Source: Sphingomonadales bacterium UBA6174
GTDB taxonomy: Bacteria; Pseudomonadota; Alphaproteobacteria; Sphingomonadales; Sphingomonadaceae
Reading direction: 5' to 3'
Length of the DNA: 64,000 bases
Assembly (NCBI GenBank): GCA_002422945.1
Contig: DITW01000053.1
Location: 1 to 64,000 of the forward strand
Shown: piece after piece, positions 7,753 through 15,271 of the stretch
How positions within the stretch are numbered: the stretch's first letter is position 1
Layout of the letters: each line of letters begins with the position of its first letter
The notes under the pieces: generated by a model
The model's database searches: none
Told to the model about the DNA's origin: nothing
Seen by the model: the letters and a program-made list of their open reading frames with translations, nothing else
Translations under genes and position numbers: made by a program

Positions 7753-8978
7753 TGCGGCAGGCTTATGTGATCGGTGTCGGTATGACGCCATTCGGTCGCC
7801 ATCTCGACAAGACCCATACAGACCTCACCCAAATGGCGGTGGCGGAAGCCTTTACCGATGCTGGGGTGCAGGCGAGCGACCTTGGCATGGCGATCTATGC
7901 CAATGTCGTGCAGGGCTTTTTCGCGGGTGAAATGTCGGTGCCGGGCGAATATGCGCTGCGGCCGATGGGTGTGCAGGGCGTGCGCGTGATGCATATCGAG
8001 GCGGCCTGCGCCAGTTCGACAATAGGTCTGCATGTCGCGGTCGATTATGTCCGGGCTGGGCTTGCCGATGTAGCGTTGGTCGTCGGGGTCGAGAAATTAT
8101 ATAGCGAAGACCGCGCCAAGCGGTTCGCGGTGTTCCAGCAGCCATTGGATGCGCTGGAGGCGCAACGTTATATCAACTGCACCCAAGGCATGTTGGCCCC
8201 GGCACCCGCTGGCATGGATGGGCCGGGTCCGAACATTATGATGGATGCCTATGCGGCGCAGGCGCGTCTTTATATGGCGACCTATGGCACGACCCAGCGC
8301 CAGATTGCGGCCATTGCTGCCAAGAACCATCACCATTCGCAGTTCAATCCGCTGTCGCAATATCGCAATGCGATGTCGATTGACGAGATTATGGCCGCGC
8401 CTGCGGTATCATGGCCGTTGACCGTGCCGATGTGCGCCCCGATCAGCGATGGCGCATCGGCGGCTATTGTCTGTGCCGAGGATGTGCTGGCTCGTTTCAA
8501 GGATGCGCGGCCTGTGAAGGTGCTGGCGGTGGAATCGCAAAGCGGTCAGGATCGCGCGCCCAATGATTATGCCCGGCATGTTACCCGGCTGACGGCGGCG
8601 CGGGCGTTTGAAAAAGCAGGACTTGGCCCGCAGGACATGCATGTCGCCGAAGTCCATGATGCCAGTTCGTCCGGTGAAATGACCCAGATCGAGGCCTTGG
8701 GCCTGTGTGCACCCGGCCAATCGGGCCATGATGCCGAAAAGGGCGTGATCGCACTTGGCGGGCGTATCCCGGTCAATGTGTCGGGCGGGCTGGTGTCCAA
8801 GGGGCATCCGCTGGCGGCGACCGGTCTTGGCCAGATCCATGAACTGGTGCAGCAATTGCGCGGTGCAGCGGGCCAGCGTCAGGTGGAAGGCGCGCGCTTT
8901 GCGATTGCCGAGAATTCCGGCGGTTTTTATGGCGTGGAAGACGGGCTGTCCGCCGTCACGATTTTAGGACGGGTATAA
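7752..8978 (+). CDS. SCP-x-type thiolase / acetyl-CoA acetyltransferase
   Basis: This thiolase-fold enzyme of 408 aa has the nucleophile in EAACASSTIG (about residue 90), EVHDASSSGE, and the GHPLAATG histidine motif. The second CxG cysteine of biosynthetic thiolases is replaced by AENSGG, typical of the SCP-x/SCP2-type branch. It would cleave a beta-ketoacyl-CoA with CoA. It overlaps the ligase stop by one base (TAATG). Together they complete a carboxylate-activate-thiolyse sequence in one operon (inference). Confidence 0.9.
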   Translation: MRQAYVIGVGMTPFGRHLDKTHTDLTQMAVAEAFTDAGVQASDLGMAIYANVVQGFFAGEMSVPGEYALRPMGVQGVRVMHIEAACASSTIGLHVAVDYVRAGLADVALVVGVEKLYSEDRAKRFAVFQQPLDALEAQRYINCTQGMLAPAPAGMDGPGPNIMMDAYAAQARLYMATYGTTQRQIAAIAAKNHHHSQFNPLSQYRNAMSIDEIMAAPAVSWPLTVPMCAPISDGASAAIVCAEDVLARFKDARPVKVLAVESQSGQDRAPNDYARHVTRLTAARAFEKAGLGPQDMHVAEVHDASSSGEMTQIEALGLCAPGQSGHDAEKGVIALGGRIPVNVSGGLVSKGHPLAATGLGQIHELVQQLRGAAGQRQVEGARFAIAENSGGFYGVEDGLSAVTILGRV

Positions 8979-8988
8979 CCCGGATGTG

Positions 8989-9017
8989 AACGCCCGGCTG
9001 TATCAGCGCCGGGCGTT
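8989..9017. terminator. hairpin terminator between thiolase and GntR genes
   Basis: AACGCCCGGC (8989-8998) pairs perfectly with GCCGGGCGTT (9008-9017) across a 9-nt loop. A short TTC tail follows. It separates convergent transcription units and may serve both. Confidence 0.7.
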
Positions 9018-9021
9018 TCAA

Positions 9022-9732
9022 TCACTCGACCGCTTGTGGTGGCAGCCTATCAACCATCTGGCGGGTCGCTTCAAAATGCGTTCGCACGGCCTCTTCGGCC
9101 TTGACGGGATCGCCGCTCAACACCGCTTGCGCGATCAGGCCATAGCCCTCGGCATGTTTGCGTTGTTCTTCATGCGACTGATAGGGACGGATTTGCGCCC
9201 GAAACAGGTCAGCCCGGCTTAATGGCGTGACGCGCGGCAGCTCATCATTGCCGGAGATTTCAAACAAGGTGTCGTAAAAGGTCTGGCGGACCAGCATCGG
9301 ATTGCCGTTGTCGACGCCATTCAAAGATTTGCCGGACGCCTCAACTGCCGCATCGAGCAGTCGCCGTTTTTCCAGCGGGGCCTTTGTCGCGCGACGGGCG
9401 GCGAGGCTGACCAATTGTTCCAATACCTCCAGCAGATCGTCGATGGCCTTGCGGTCGAGTCGACAGATATGCGTGCCGCGATAGCGCCCCATCGATACGA
9501 TGCCGTCGCCATTGAGATGGCGCAGCGCCTCGCGCAATGAACTGCGGCTGATTTGCAATCGTTGCGTCAGGTCGATCTCGACCAGATGCTGGCCCGGCAC
9601 GAACTGGCTGGTGCGGATGCCTTGGCGAATGATTTCGGCCACGCGCTCAGTCGTGCCCATCGCCCGACCATCGGCGTCGGGCGTGGCAACGGCTGTCCGT
9701 TTGGGCGAGTTGGGCTTGCCGCCGCCGCTCAT
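9022..9732 (-). CDS. GntR-family regulator, FCD (FadR/VanR) type
   Basis: This 236-aa repressor-type protein has an N-terminal winged helix (VAEIIRQGIRTSQFVPGQHL, then SRSSLREALRHL and RYRGTHI) and a C-terminal all-helical FCD ligand domain. A histidine common in metal-binding FCD domains (F-H-x-x-L) appears as FYDTLF, so the effector pocket may be atypical. It is paralogous to the regulators at 17733 and 46772. Its start overlaps the SurE stop by 4 nt, so the two are co-transcribed. The divergent promoter at 10590 carries a matching operator, which suggests it controls the dikinase operon and probably others. Confidence 0.9.
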   Translation of the reverse strand: MSGGGKPNSPKRTAVATPDADGRAMGTTERVAEIIRQGIRTSQFVPGQHLVEIDLTQRLQISRSSLREALRHLNGDGIVSMGRYRGTHICRLDRKAIDDLLEVLEQLVSLAARRATKAPLEKRRLLDAAVEASGKSLNGVDNGNPMLVRQTFYDTLFEISGNDELPRVTPLSRADLFRAQIRPYQSHEEQRKHAEGYGLIAQAVLSGDPVKAEEAVRTHFEATRQMVDRLPPQAVE

Positions 9733-10523
9733 CCCTTGACGGTCTCCACGCCGTCGAAATGGCGGGTGAATTTGTCCATCAAATGATGGGCTGTCATATC
9801 GAGCTGCATCGGCGTGATCGATACGGCATTTTCCCGCATCGCGCCCAGATCGTTATGATCCGCCTCGCCACCATCCGGAAAAGCGATCTTGATCCAGTAA
9901 TATGGCACATGGCGTTCATCGACACGCCGCATCGGCTTGAACGAGCCGGGCGGGCGCATGCCTTGCGTTGTGACGCGCACCCCGGTCACGGCATCGGGCG
10001 GGCAGTTCGGAAAGTTGACGTTGACGAACGTGCCTTTCTCCCATTCCATATCGAGCAGATGCTTGATCACGCCGGGGGCGTATTTCGCCGCCGTGCCCCA
10101 ATGGATTTCACTTTGGTAAGTGATGACCTGGCTCAACGCGACAGACGGGATGCCGAGCATCGCGCCCTCAATCGCCGCCGAGGCGGTGCCGGAATAGGTG
10201 ATGTCCTCCGCCAGATTCGGGCCGCGATTGATGCCGGATAACAGGATATCCGGCCTGCGGTCGCCCATCAGTTCATATACGCCCAACAAGGCGCAATCGG
10301 TGGGTGTGCCTTTGACGGCGAAATGGCGCTCGTCGCGCTGCTTGATGCGAATCGGGTAGGACAGCGATAGCGAATGGCCCGCGCCCGAACGTTCCTCATC
10401 CGGCGCCACGACCCAGATATCGTCGGTGAATTGACGGACGATCTCCTCCAGCAGAATAATGCCGGGGGCATCAATGCCATCATCGTTCACGATCAGGACG
10501 CGCGGTGATGTGGAGGGGGCCAA
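9729..10523 (-). CDS. surE: SurE-type 5'/3'-nucleotidase / phosphatase
   Basis: This 264-aa metal-dependent phosphatase has the SurE hallmarks: VNDDGIDAPG at the N-terminus, AVKGTPTDCALLG, and LSGINRGPNLAEDITYSGTASAA. The start is TTG at 10523, supported by AGGAG 8-9 nt upstream; no ATG fits better. SurE is usually found beside pcm, nlpD or serS. Here it is paired with a GntR repressor and is divergent from a dikinase-like operon. A specialised role in hydrolysing a phosphate ester or nucleotide product of that operon is possible (inference). A misplaced housekeeping copy is the alternative. Confidence 0.9.
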   Translation of the reverse strand: MAPSTSPRVLIVNDDGIDAPGIILLEEIVRQFTDDIWVVAPDEERSGAGHSLSLSYPIRIKQRDERHFAVKGTPTDCALLGVYELMGDRRPDILLSGINRGPNLAEDITYSGTASAAIEGAMLGIPSVALSQVITYQSEIHWGTAAKYAPGVIKHLLDMEWEKGTFVNVNFPNCPPDAVTGVRVTTQGMRPPGSFKPMRRVDERHVPYYWIKIAFPDGGEADHNDLGAMRENAVSITPMQLDMTAHHLMDKFTRHFDGVETVKG

Positions 10524-10589
10524 AATTTTTCTCCTAGGGATTTTATATCAATGAATCTTGTCTAGTGATTCCACACTGGTTCGTCAATA

Positions 10590-10623
10590 TCGTCTGACGA
10601 TTTCATCTGGCAGATGCTTGACA
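10590..10623. promoter_or_regulatory. GntR operator and promoter of the dikinase operon
   Basis: TCGTCTGACGA (10590-10600) lies inside the palindrome ATCGTC-T-GACGAT and matches TNGTNNNACNA. TTGACA follows at 10618-10623, 26 bp after the GTC. A weak CACTAGAT -10-like stretch lies about 18 bp further on. The site sits between the divergent surE and phosphohistidine-protein genes. Confidence 0.55.
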
Positions 10624-10679
10624 CTGGATGCGGACTGCGGCACTAGATCAAGTCGAAATCACCGATTGGGAGAGTGGGA

Positions 10680-11429
10680 ATGGGTGCCAATTTGCCCATG
10701 GATAGGATGCAGCCGACAAAGCCGCCGATGTCGCCCTTGGTCGAGGCTGTATTGAGCATGACCCAGGAAATGGCGCGGGCGAAATTTGCCGAATCGTCTA
10801 AGCCCTGGAACGAATTTTGTTTCGATGAAGCGGACAAGGCGATCACGTCGGCCGATTTCGTCGCGATGGAAGATCGCATCTTGGCGACGGGCTATCGCTT
10901 CGACTGGTCGTCGGGCATTTCGGTCGATTGCCGACCCGAAATCTACAAGCCGCGCGGCGAGGGTGGATCGGTGGATGAGAGCTTTTCCCATCCCGATGCG
11001 CCGCAGGGCGAGCCGGATGAAAACGGGCTGGCGCTCGCGGGCGTGGGCGACAATGTCGTGCGCGCGGATCAGAATATGCGCGGCACCGCGCGGTTCATCC
11101 GCACCAATGAACGGGTGCTCGATTATCTGACCAATGGCGTGCCAGCAGGGACCATCGCGATCATCGACGATTCGGGCGGGACGTTGACCGCGCCGATCAT
11201 CGAACAATTTGCGGGCGTGATCTGCGCCGGTGGCACGGTGCGTTCGCACCTTGGCATTCTGACGCGCGAATACAACATCCCCTGCCTGATGAACGCCAAG
11301 ATCGCGGGCATCAACGAGGGCGATGAAGTGGTGATCGAAAACAGCGCCATGGCAAAGACGACCGAGGATTATCAGCAGGGCATCGACCGTGTGGCCCGGG
11401 TCTGGCGTCTGGTAAAGCAGGAGGCTTGA
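10680..11429 (+). CDS. stand-alone PEP-utilising mobile (phosphohistidine) domain protein
   Basis: This 249-aa protein ends in a swivelling phosphohistidine domain: CAGGTVRSHLGILTREYNIP carries the GGxxSH motif with the phosphoacceptor His at residue 190. The N-terminal ~130 residues are not recognised. In PEP synthase, PPDK and phenylphosphate synthase such a domain carries phosphate between the ATP site and the substrate. It heads an operon with a PPDK-like protein that already has its own mobile domain, so the system would have two phosphohistidine carriers. ATG 10680 is preferred over GTG 10674 because GGGAG lies 7 nt upstream. An AGGAGG site near its end serves the next gene. Confidence 0.8.
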   Translation: MGANLPMDRMQPTKPPMSPLVEAVLSMTQEMARAKFAESSKPWNEFCFDEADKAITSADFVAMEDRILATGYRFDWSSGISVDCRPEIYKPRGEGGSVDESFSHPDAPQGEPDENGLALAGVGDNVVRADQNMRGTARFIRTNERVLDYLTNGVPAGTIAIIDDSGGTLTAPIIEQFAGVICAGGTVRSHLGILTREYNIPCLMNAKIAGINEGDEVVIENSAMAKTTEDYQQGIDRVARVWRLVKQEA

Positions 11430-11433
11430 GATA

Positions 11434-12036
11434 ATGGATAACCGTGATCTGGTGTATCATGGCTTGGCCATCAAGCGCCATGCCGAAGCCCCGGCCATTG
11501 CCGAACTGATCGGCCTGCCCAAGGATCATGTCGCGAGCCTGCTCCAGACGGCGGCGGCCACGGGCCGGGCGGTCGAGGCCAAGGGCGCGTATATCCTGAG
11601 CCCATTGGCGCGGATCGGCTTGGAGGCGCGTTATGCGCTGCATTTCGGGCATTTGCGCGAGGATAAGGCGTTCAATGCGGCCTATCAATCGTTCGAGCGC
11701 ATCAATCGCACGCTGAAGCAGGTCATCACCGAATGGCAGACGATTGAAGTCGGTGGCCGCAAGGTCGCCAATGACCATAGCGACAAGGCGCATGACGAGG
11801 CGATCATCGATCGTCTGGGCGCGGTGCATGAGCAGGTGGAGACGGTGCTGAATGCGTTGGGGGCCAAGCTGCCGCGCATGAAGATCTATGCCAAGAAATT
11901 GCTGCACGCGCTCGAAGCGGCGGAAGATGGCGACCATGAATGGGTCAGCGATATTCGTCGCGAGAGCTATCACACTGTCTGGTTCGAATTGCATGAAGAC
12001 CTGCTCCGGATCATGGGGCAGGTACGAGAGGAATAG
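11434..12036 (+). CDS. unknown 200-aa protein in the dikinase operon
   Basis: I do not recognise this family. The N-terminal ~60 residues (IAELIGLPKDHVASLLQTAA, then GRAVEAKGAYILSPLAR) look like a winged-helix or similar small fold. The rest is predicted helical and rich in charged residues. There is no signal peptide or membrane segment. A strong AGGAGG lies 9 nt before ATG 11434. Its fixed place between two PEP-synthase-like components suggests a third subunit, in the way phenylphosphate synthase has a small extra subunit, though I see no CBS domain here. Confidence 0.75.
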   Translation: MDNRDLVYHGLAIKRHAEAPAIAELIGLPKDHVASLLQTAAATGRAVEAKGAYILSPLARIGLEARYALHFGHLREDKAFNAAYQSFERINRTLKQVITEWQTIEVGGRKVANDHSDKAHDEAIIDRLGAVHEQVETVLNALGAKLPRMKIYAKKLLHALEAAEDGDHEWVSDIRRESYHTVWFELHEDLLRIMGQVREE

Positions 12037-12041
12037 TCCTG

Positions 12042-13775
12042 ATGACTGATTTACGTTGGACCGTCCGGCTGGATGGTTCTTGCCTGCCGGAACGGTCGCT
12101 GATCGGCGGCAAGGCATGGTCGGTGGCGCGGATGCGCGCGCTTGATTTGCCGGTGCCGCCCGCTTTTGTGATCACCACAAAGGCGTGTCTCGCCTTTCTT
12201 GAGCATGGCGATTTTCCGGAAGGGCTGGCGGAAGAAATCGACGCCAATCTGGCGTGGCTCAATCAGGAGACCGGCAGACAGTTCGGCAGCACCGAGCGGC
12301 CATTCCTGTTGTCGGTGCGTTCGGGCGCAGCGATTTCGATGCCGGGTATGATGGATACGGTGCTGAACCTCGGCATCGACGATGTCACCGAAAAGGCGCT
12401 GGCCGATGAAACGGGCATGGCGGATTTCGCCCATGATACCCATCGCCGCTTTATCGAGCTGTATGCGTCGATCGTGCTGAAGACGCCGGTTGAGCTGGAA
12501 GGCCATGCGACGGCTGCGGAATGGCGGCAGCAGCTTGCAGATGCAGGCGGCGAATTGCCCGCGACCGCGCGCGATTGCCTGACCGGCGCGGTGCGGGCGG
12601 TGTTTGAAAGCTGGAACACCCGTCGTGCGCGGCGTTATCGCGAGCATCACAATATCGCCCATGATCTCGGCACGGCAGTGACGGTGCAGGCGATGGTCTT
12701 TGGCAATCTTGATGATCGTAGCGGGACCGGGGTGCTGTTCAGCCGCAACCCGTTGACCGGCGAAAATCTGCCTTATGGCGAATATCTGCCACGCGCGCAG
12801 GGCGAAGATGTGGTGTCGGGCAAGTTCACGCCGCTGTCATTGGCGGCGATGCACGAGCTTGATCCTGAAGCGCATGACCAATTGTTGCTGGCGTCGGATC
12901 GGCTGGAACGCGAAAACCGCGACATTCAGGATATCGAATTCACGGTGCAGAGCGGCAAGCTCTATCTGTTGCAGGCCCGTTCGGCCAAGCGCGCGCCGGA
13001 TGCCGCCGTGCGTTCGGCGGTGGAAATGGTCGCAGAAGGCATGATCGACATCGATACCGCCTTGTCGCGGATCAGCCCGGAACAGATCAAGACATTGCTC
13101 TTGCCGCGACTGGTGCCGGGCGCAAGCGATGGCGCGGCGGTTGTGGCGCGTGGCGAAGGCGCTTGCCCGGGCGTTGCGACCGGGGTGCTGGTCACCGATC
13201 CGGACGAGGCCGAACGTCGTGCCGAGGCGGGCGAACATGTGATCCTGTTACGCGCGACCACCAGCCCCGATGATATTCACGGCATGATCGCGGCCTTAGC
13301 TGTCGTCACTGAACAGGGCGGGTCCACTTCCCATGCGGCAGTAGTCAGTCGTGCGCTGGGCCGTCCCTGCGTGGTCGGCACTGGCGCCCAGGCGGGGTTG
13401 AAAGCGGGTGATATCGTCACCGTCGATGGCGAGGCGGGCCTTGTTTATGCGGGTGCGCTGGCGGTTGAAATCCCTGATGAACGGGCAGATGCGACCTTGT
13501 CGCGACTGGTCGAATGGGCGAGCGAGCGGTCAAAGGTGCGGGTGGTCCACCCTGATGAAATCGCGGCGGGCGAGACCTATCTTGATGTCGACGATCATCT
13601 GGCCGGTGGTGAATTGGATGCCTTGCCCGATTTGCTGGCCGGGGTGACGGCGGCGGGCGGGTTGATGCTCGCCAATCCGGATGCAGCACGTGTTGCCGCT
13701 GCGCAAGGGGTGAAGACCATTGTTACCCAGCCGGTGCTGCCTGCCCTGCTGGCCGTGATGGGAGCAGAAGCATGA
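12042..13775 (+). CDS. PPDK/PEP-synthase-like dikinase lacking the PEP/pyruvate barrel
   Basis: This 577-aa protein contains the ATP-grasp nucleotide domain of pyruvate phosphate dikinase (LIGGKAWSVARM, SVRSGAAISMPGMMDTVLNL, GTGVLFSRNPLTGE, IEFTVQSGKLYLLQARSAKR). A phosphohistidine domain follows (TEQGGSTSHAAVVSRALGRP, His431). The C-terminal TIM barrel that binds pyruvate/PEP in the ~870-aa PPDK is absent; about 100 unassigned residues take its place. It would thus pass the ATP-derived phosphate to another acceptor, as known for phenylphosphate synthase and rifampin phosphotransferase. The acceptor is unknown; a ketone, enol or alcohol is inferred from context. The stop overlaps the next start (ATGA). 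Confidence 0.88.
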   Translation: MTDLRWTVRLDGSCLPERSLIGGKAWSVARMRALDLPVPPAFVITTKACLAFLEHGDFPEGLAEEIDANLAWLNQETGRQFGSTERPFLLSVRSGAAISMPGMMDTVLNLGIDDVTEKALADETGMADFAHDTHRRFIELYASIVLKTPVELEGHATAAEWRQQLADAGGELPATARDCLTGAVRAVFESWNTRRARRYREHHNIAHDLGTAVTVQAMVFGNLDDRSGTGVLFSRNPLTGENLPYGEYLPRAQGEDVVSGKFTPLSLAAMHELDPEAHDQLLLASDRLERENRDIQDIEFTVQSGKLYLLQARSAKRAPDAAVRSAVEMVAEGMIDIDTALSRISPEQIKTLLLPRLVPGASDGAAVVARGEGACPGVATGVLVTDPDEAERRAEAGEHVILLRATTSPDDIHGMIAALAVVTEQGGSTSHAAVVSRALGRPCVVGTGAQAGLKAGDIVTVDGEAGLVYAGALAVEIPDERADATLSRLVEWASERSKVRVVHPDEIAAGETYLDVDDHLAGGELDALPDLLAGVTAAGGLMLANPDAARVAAAQGVKTIVTQPVLPALLAVMGAEA

Positions 13776-14188
13776 GCCATGTTGTCGAGAATGCCCGCGC
13801 CTTGTTGCGCATGTTCCGTCAATCCGATGCGCGCGATATGCATGTGCGCGTCGGCGATTTCGCGATGTTCATGGCGAAGCAGAATGGCGGGGCTAACCCC
13901 CTGAAACAACGCGCGGTGGTGCATCCTTCAGTGGTGGCGATGGCCGCGCCTGCGGCCATCGCTGCGCCGCGCACGAATATGTTGACCGCTCCGCATATCG
14001 CATCCTTGGTGTCGGCCCTGCCGGTCGGCACGGCGGTTGAAGCGGGCCAGATTTTGGCCCGGTTGGAATTGCTGGGAGAGTTCATCGACCTTGCCGCTGA
14101 AGGGCCGGGCTTTGTCGAAGCAGTATTCGCGAATGAATTGGAGTTGCTGGAATATGCCGCGCCGATCCTCAAGCTGGTGCTGCATTGA
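13772..14188 (+). CDS. degenerate biotin-carrier-like protein without the biotinyl lysine
   Basis: This 138-aa protein is a paralogue of the carrier at 2860-3366. It has a similar N-terminal helix (ENARALLRMFRQSDARDMHV against EQLIEEFQQSGMRELHV), an Ala/Pro-rich linker and a C-terminal half with the biotinyl-domain pattern. At the attachment site EVMK-L-F is replaced by ELLG-E-F, so the lysine is Gly102. It cannot be biotinylated at the usual place. It overlaps the dikinase stop by 4 nt and is therefore coupled to it. It may act as a structural mimic that docks the dikinase complex onto the carboxylase (inference). Confidence 0.8.
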   Translation: MSHVVENARALLRMFRQSDARDMHVRVGDFAMFMAKQNGGANPLKQRAVVHPSVVAMAAPAAIAAPRTNMLTAPHIASLVSALPVGTAVEAGQILARLELLGEFIDLAAEGPGFVEAVFANELELLEYAAPILKLVLH

Positions 14189-14218
14189 TCGGCAGCAGAT
14201 ACCAACTACCCCAAATGA

Positions 14219-14251
14219 AAACGGCCACCGATTTGGTGGCCGTTTCCTTTT
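14219..14251 (+). terminator. rho-independent terminator of the dikinase operon
   Basis: AAACGGCCACC (14219-14229) pairs perfectly with GGTGGCCGTTT (14235-14245) around GATTT and is followed by CCTTTT. It lies 30 nt after the degenerate carrier stop and before the convergent phosphotransferase gene. Confidence 0.88.
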
Positions 14252-14275
14252 GTGTTTGGTCGTTGCGGTGGCCGA

Positions 14276-15259
14276 TCAACCGGCGGCCATCGCTCGTTTC
14301 GTGAGCAATTTGAGATAGGCGGGCAATACCGCGCCGAACGCCTGAAAACGGGCGTCCTGCGTCTTGCCGCTGGAGAAGAGGTAGGCGCCCAAGGCGATGA
14401 TCGCGGCCACCTTGGCCTGACCCAGCACCGTATAGCGCGCCATATCGACAGCGGTGCGGCCCGTGCCCTTTTCCCATTCCGCGATCATCCGTTCCGGTGA
14501 CCACCAGTTCGGCAGTTCGAACCCAGCATCGGCCAATGAGGCCTCGCCTTGATCGTGGAACATCAGGATATAGCCGAGGTCGAGCAATGGCTCTGAAATC
14601 TGGGCCATTTCCCAGTCCAGCAATGCCGTCAAACGCCCTTCATGCCACATGCAATTGCCATGTTTAGGATCGCCATGCACCGGGGTCGGTGCGCCGGAAG
14701 TGCGCGGCGGTGATTTGACGAGGCTTTCCAGTACCTCGATCAGCGAAGCATCGGATTCCGCCGACTTGGCGACGTCCAGCCAATGCTGTGCCTCTTGCTG
14801 TACCGTGCGGCTGCCGGGCGGCATAAATTCGACCGGCATATTGTGCAGGCCGATGACGGCATCGAACCATTGGCGGCAGATGCTTTCCGGCGCATGGGCC
14901 AGATCGGCATTGACCCAATCGGGCAGGGCATATTCAAATGCTTCGCCCGGCACGCATTCCATCAGGAAGAACGGGTCGCCGATGACCTTTGTGTCTTCGC
15001 ACAATTCCAGCATGCCCGGCAGCGGCACGCTACGCGCATGCGCCTTGACCGCAGACAGGATCGCATGTTGGCGGGCCATGTCATATGGCGGTAGCAGCCC
15101 TTCTTCCGAGGGCGGCATGCGCAGGATTTCATTCAGGCCCTGAACGAGATAGGTCTCGTTCGAGTGACCAGCGGAAAGGGTCTTGACGCCGGTGATCCGG
15201 TCCCCGCGCGGCAGATATGCGCGGAGACCTTCGGCCAGACGATGAACATCACGAGCCAT
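14276..15259 (-). CDS. APH-family phosphotransferase (ACAD10/11-LvaA type)
   Basis: This 327-aa kinase-fold protein has the Brenner motif VHGDPKHGNCMW (HGDxxxxN) and the metal-binding LLDWEMAQ. Family members associated with acyl-CoA dehydrogenases (ACAD10/11 N-terminal domain, Pseudomonas LvaA) phosphorylate hydroxyacyl-CoAs; antibiotic kinases are the other branch. The catabolic setting favours the former. It follows the CrtC-like gene by 12 nt on the minus strand. AAAGGACG precedes ATG 15259. It is one of four APH-type genes in the window. Confidence 0.85.
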   Translation of the reverse strand: MARDVHRLAEGLRAYLPRGDRITGVKTLSAGHSNETYLVQGLNEILRMPPSEEGLLPPYDMARQHAILSAVKAHARSVPLPGMLELCEDTKVIGDPFFLMECVPGEAFEYALPDWVNADLAHAPESICRQWFDAVIGLHNMPVEFMPPGSRTVQQEAQHWLDVAKSAESDASLIEVLESLVKSPPRTSGAPTPVHGDPKHGNCMWHEGRLTALLDWEMAQISEPLLDLGYILMFHDQGEASLADAGFELPNWWSPERMIAEWEKGTGRTAVDMARYTVLGQAKVAAIIALGAYLFSSGKTQDARFQAFGAVLPAYLKLLTKRAMAAG

Positions 15260-15271
15260 GTTTTCGTCCTT

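Noticed and set aside
14276..15259. Aminoglycoside resistance kinases at 14276, 28236, 44473 and 53189
   Set aside because: Coupling to acyl-CoA dehydrogenase, aldehyde dehydrogenase and other catabolic genes, and the ACAD10/11-type motifs, fit metabolic phosphotransferases better.
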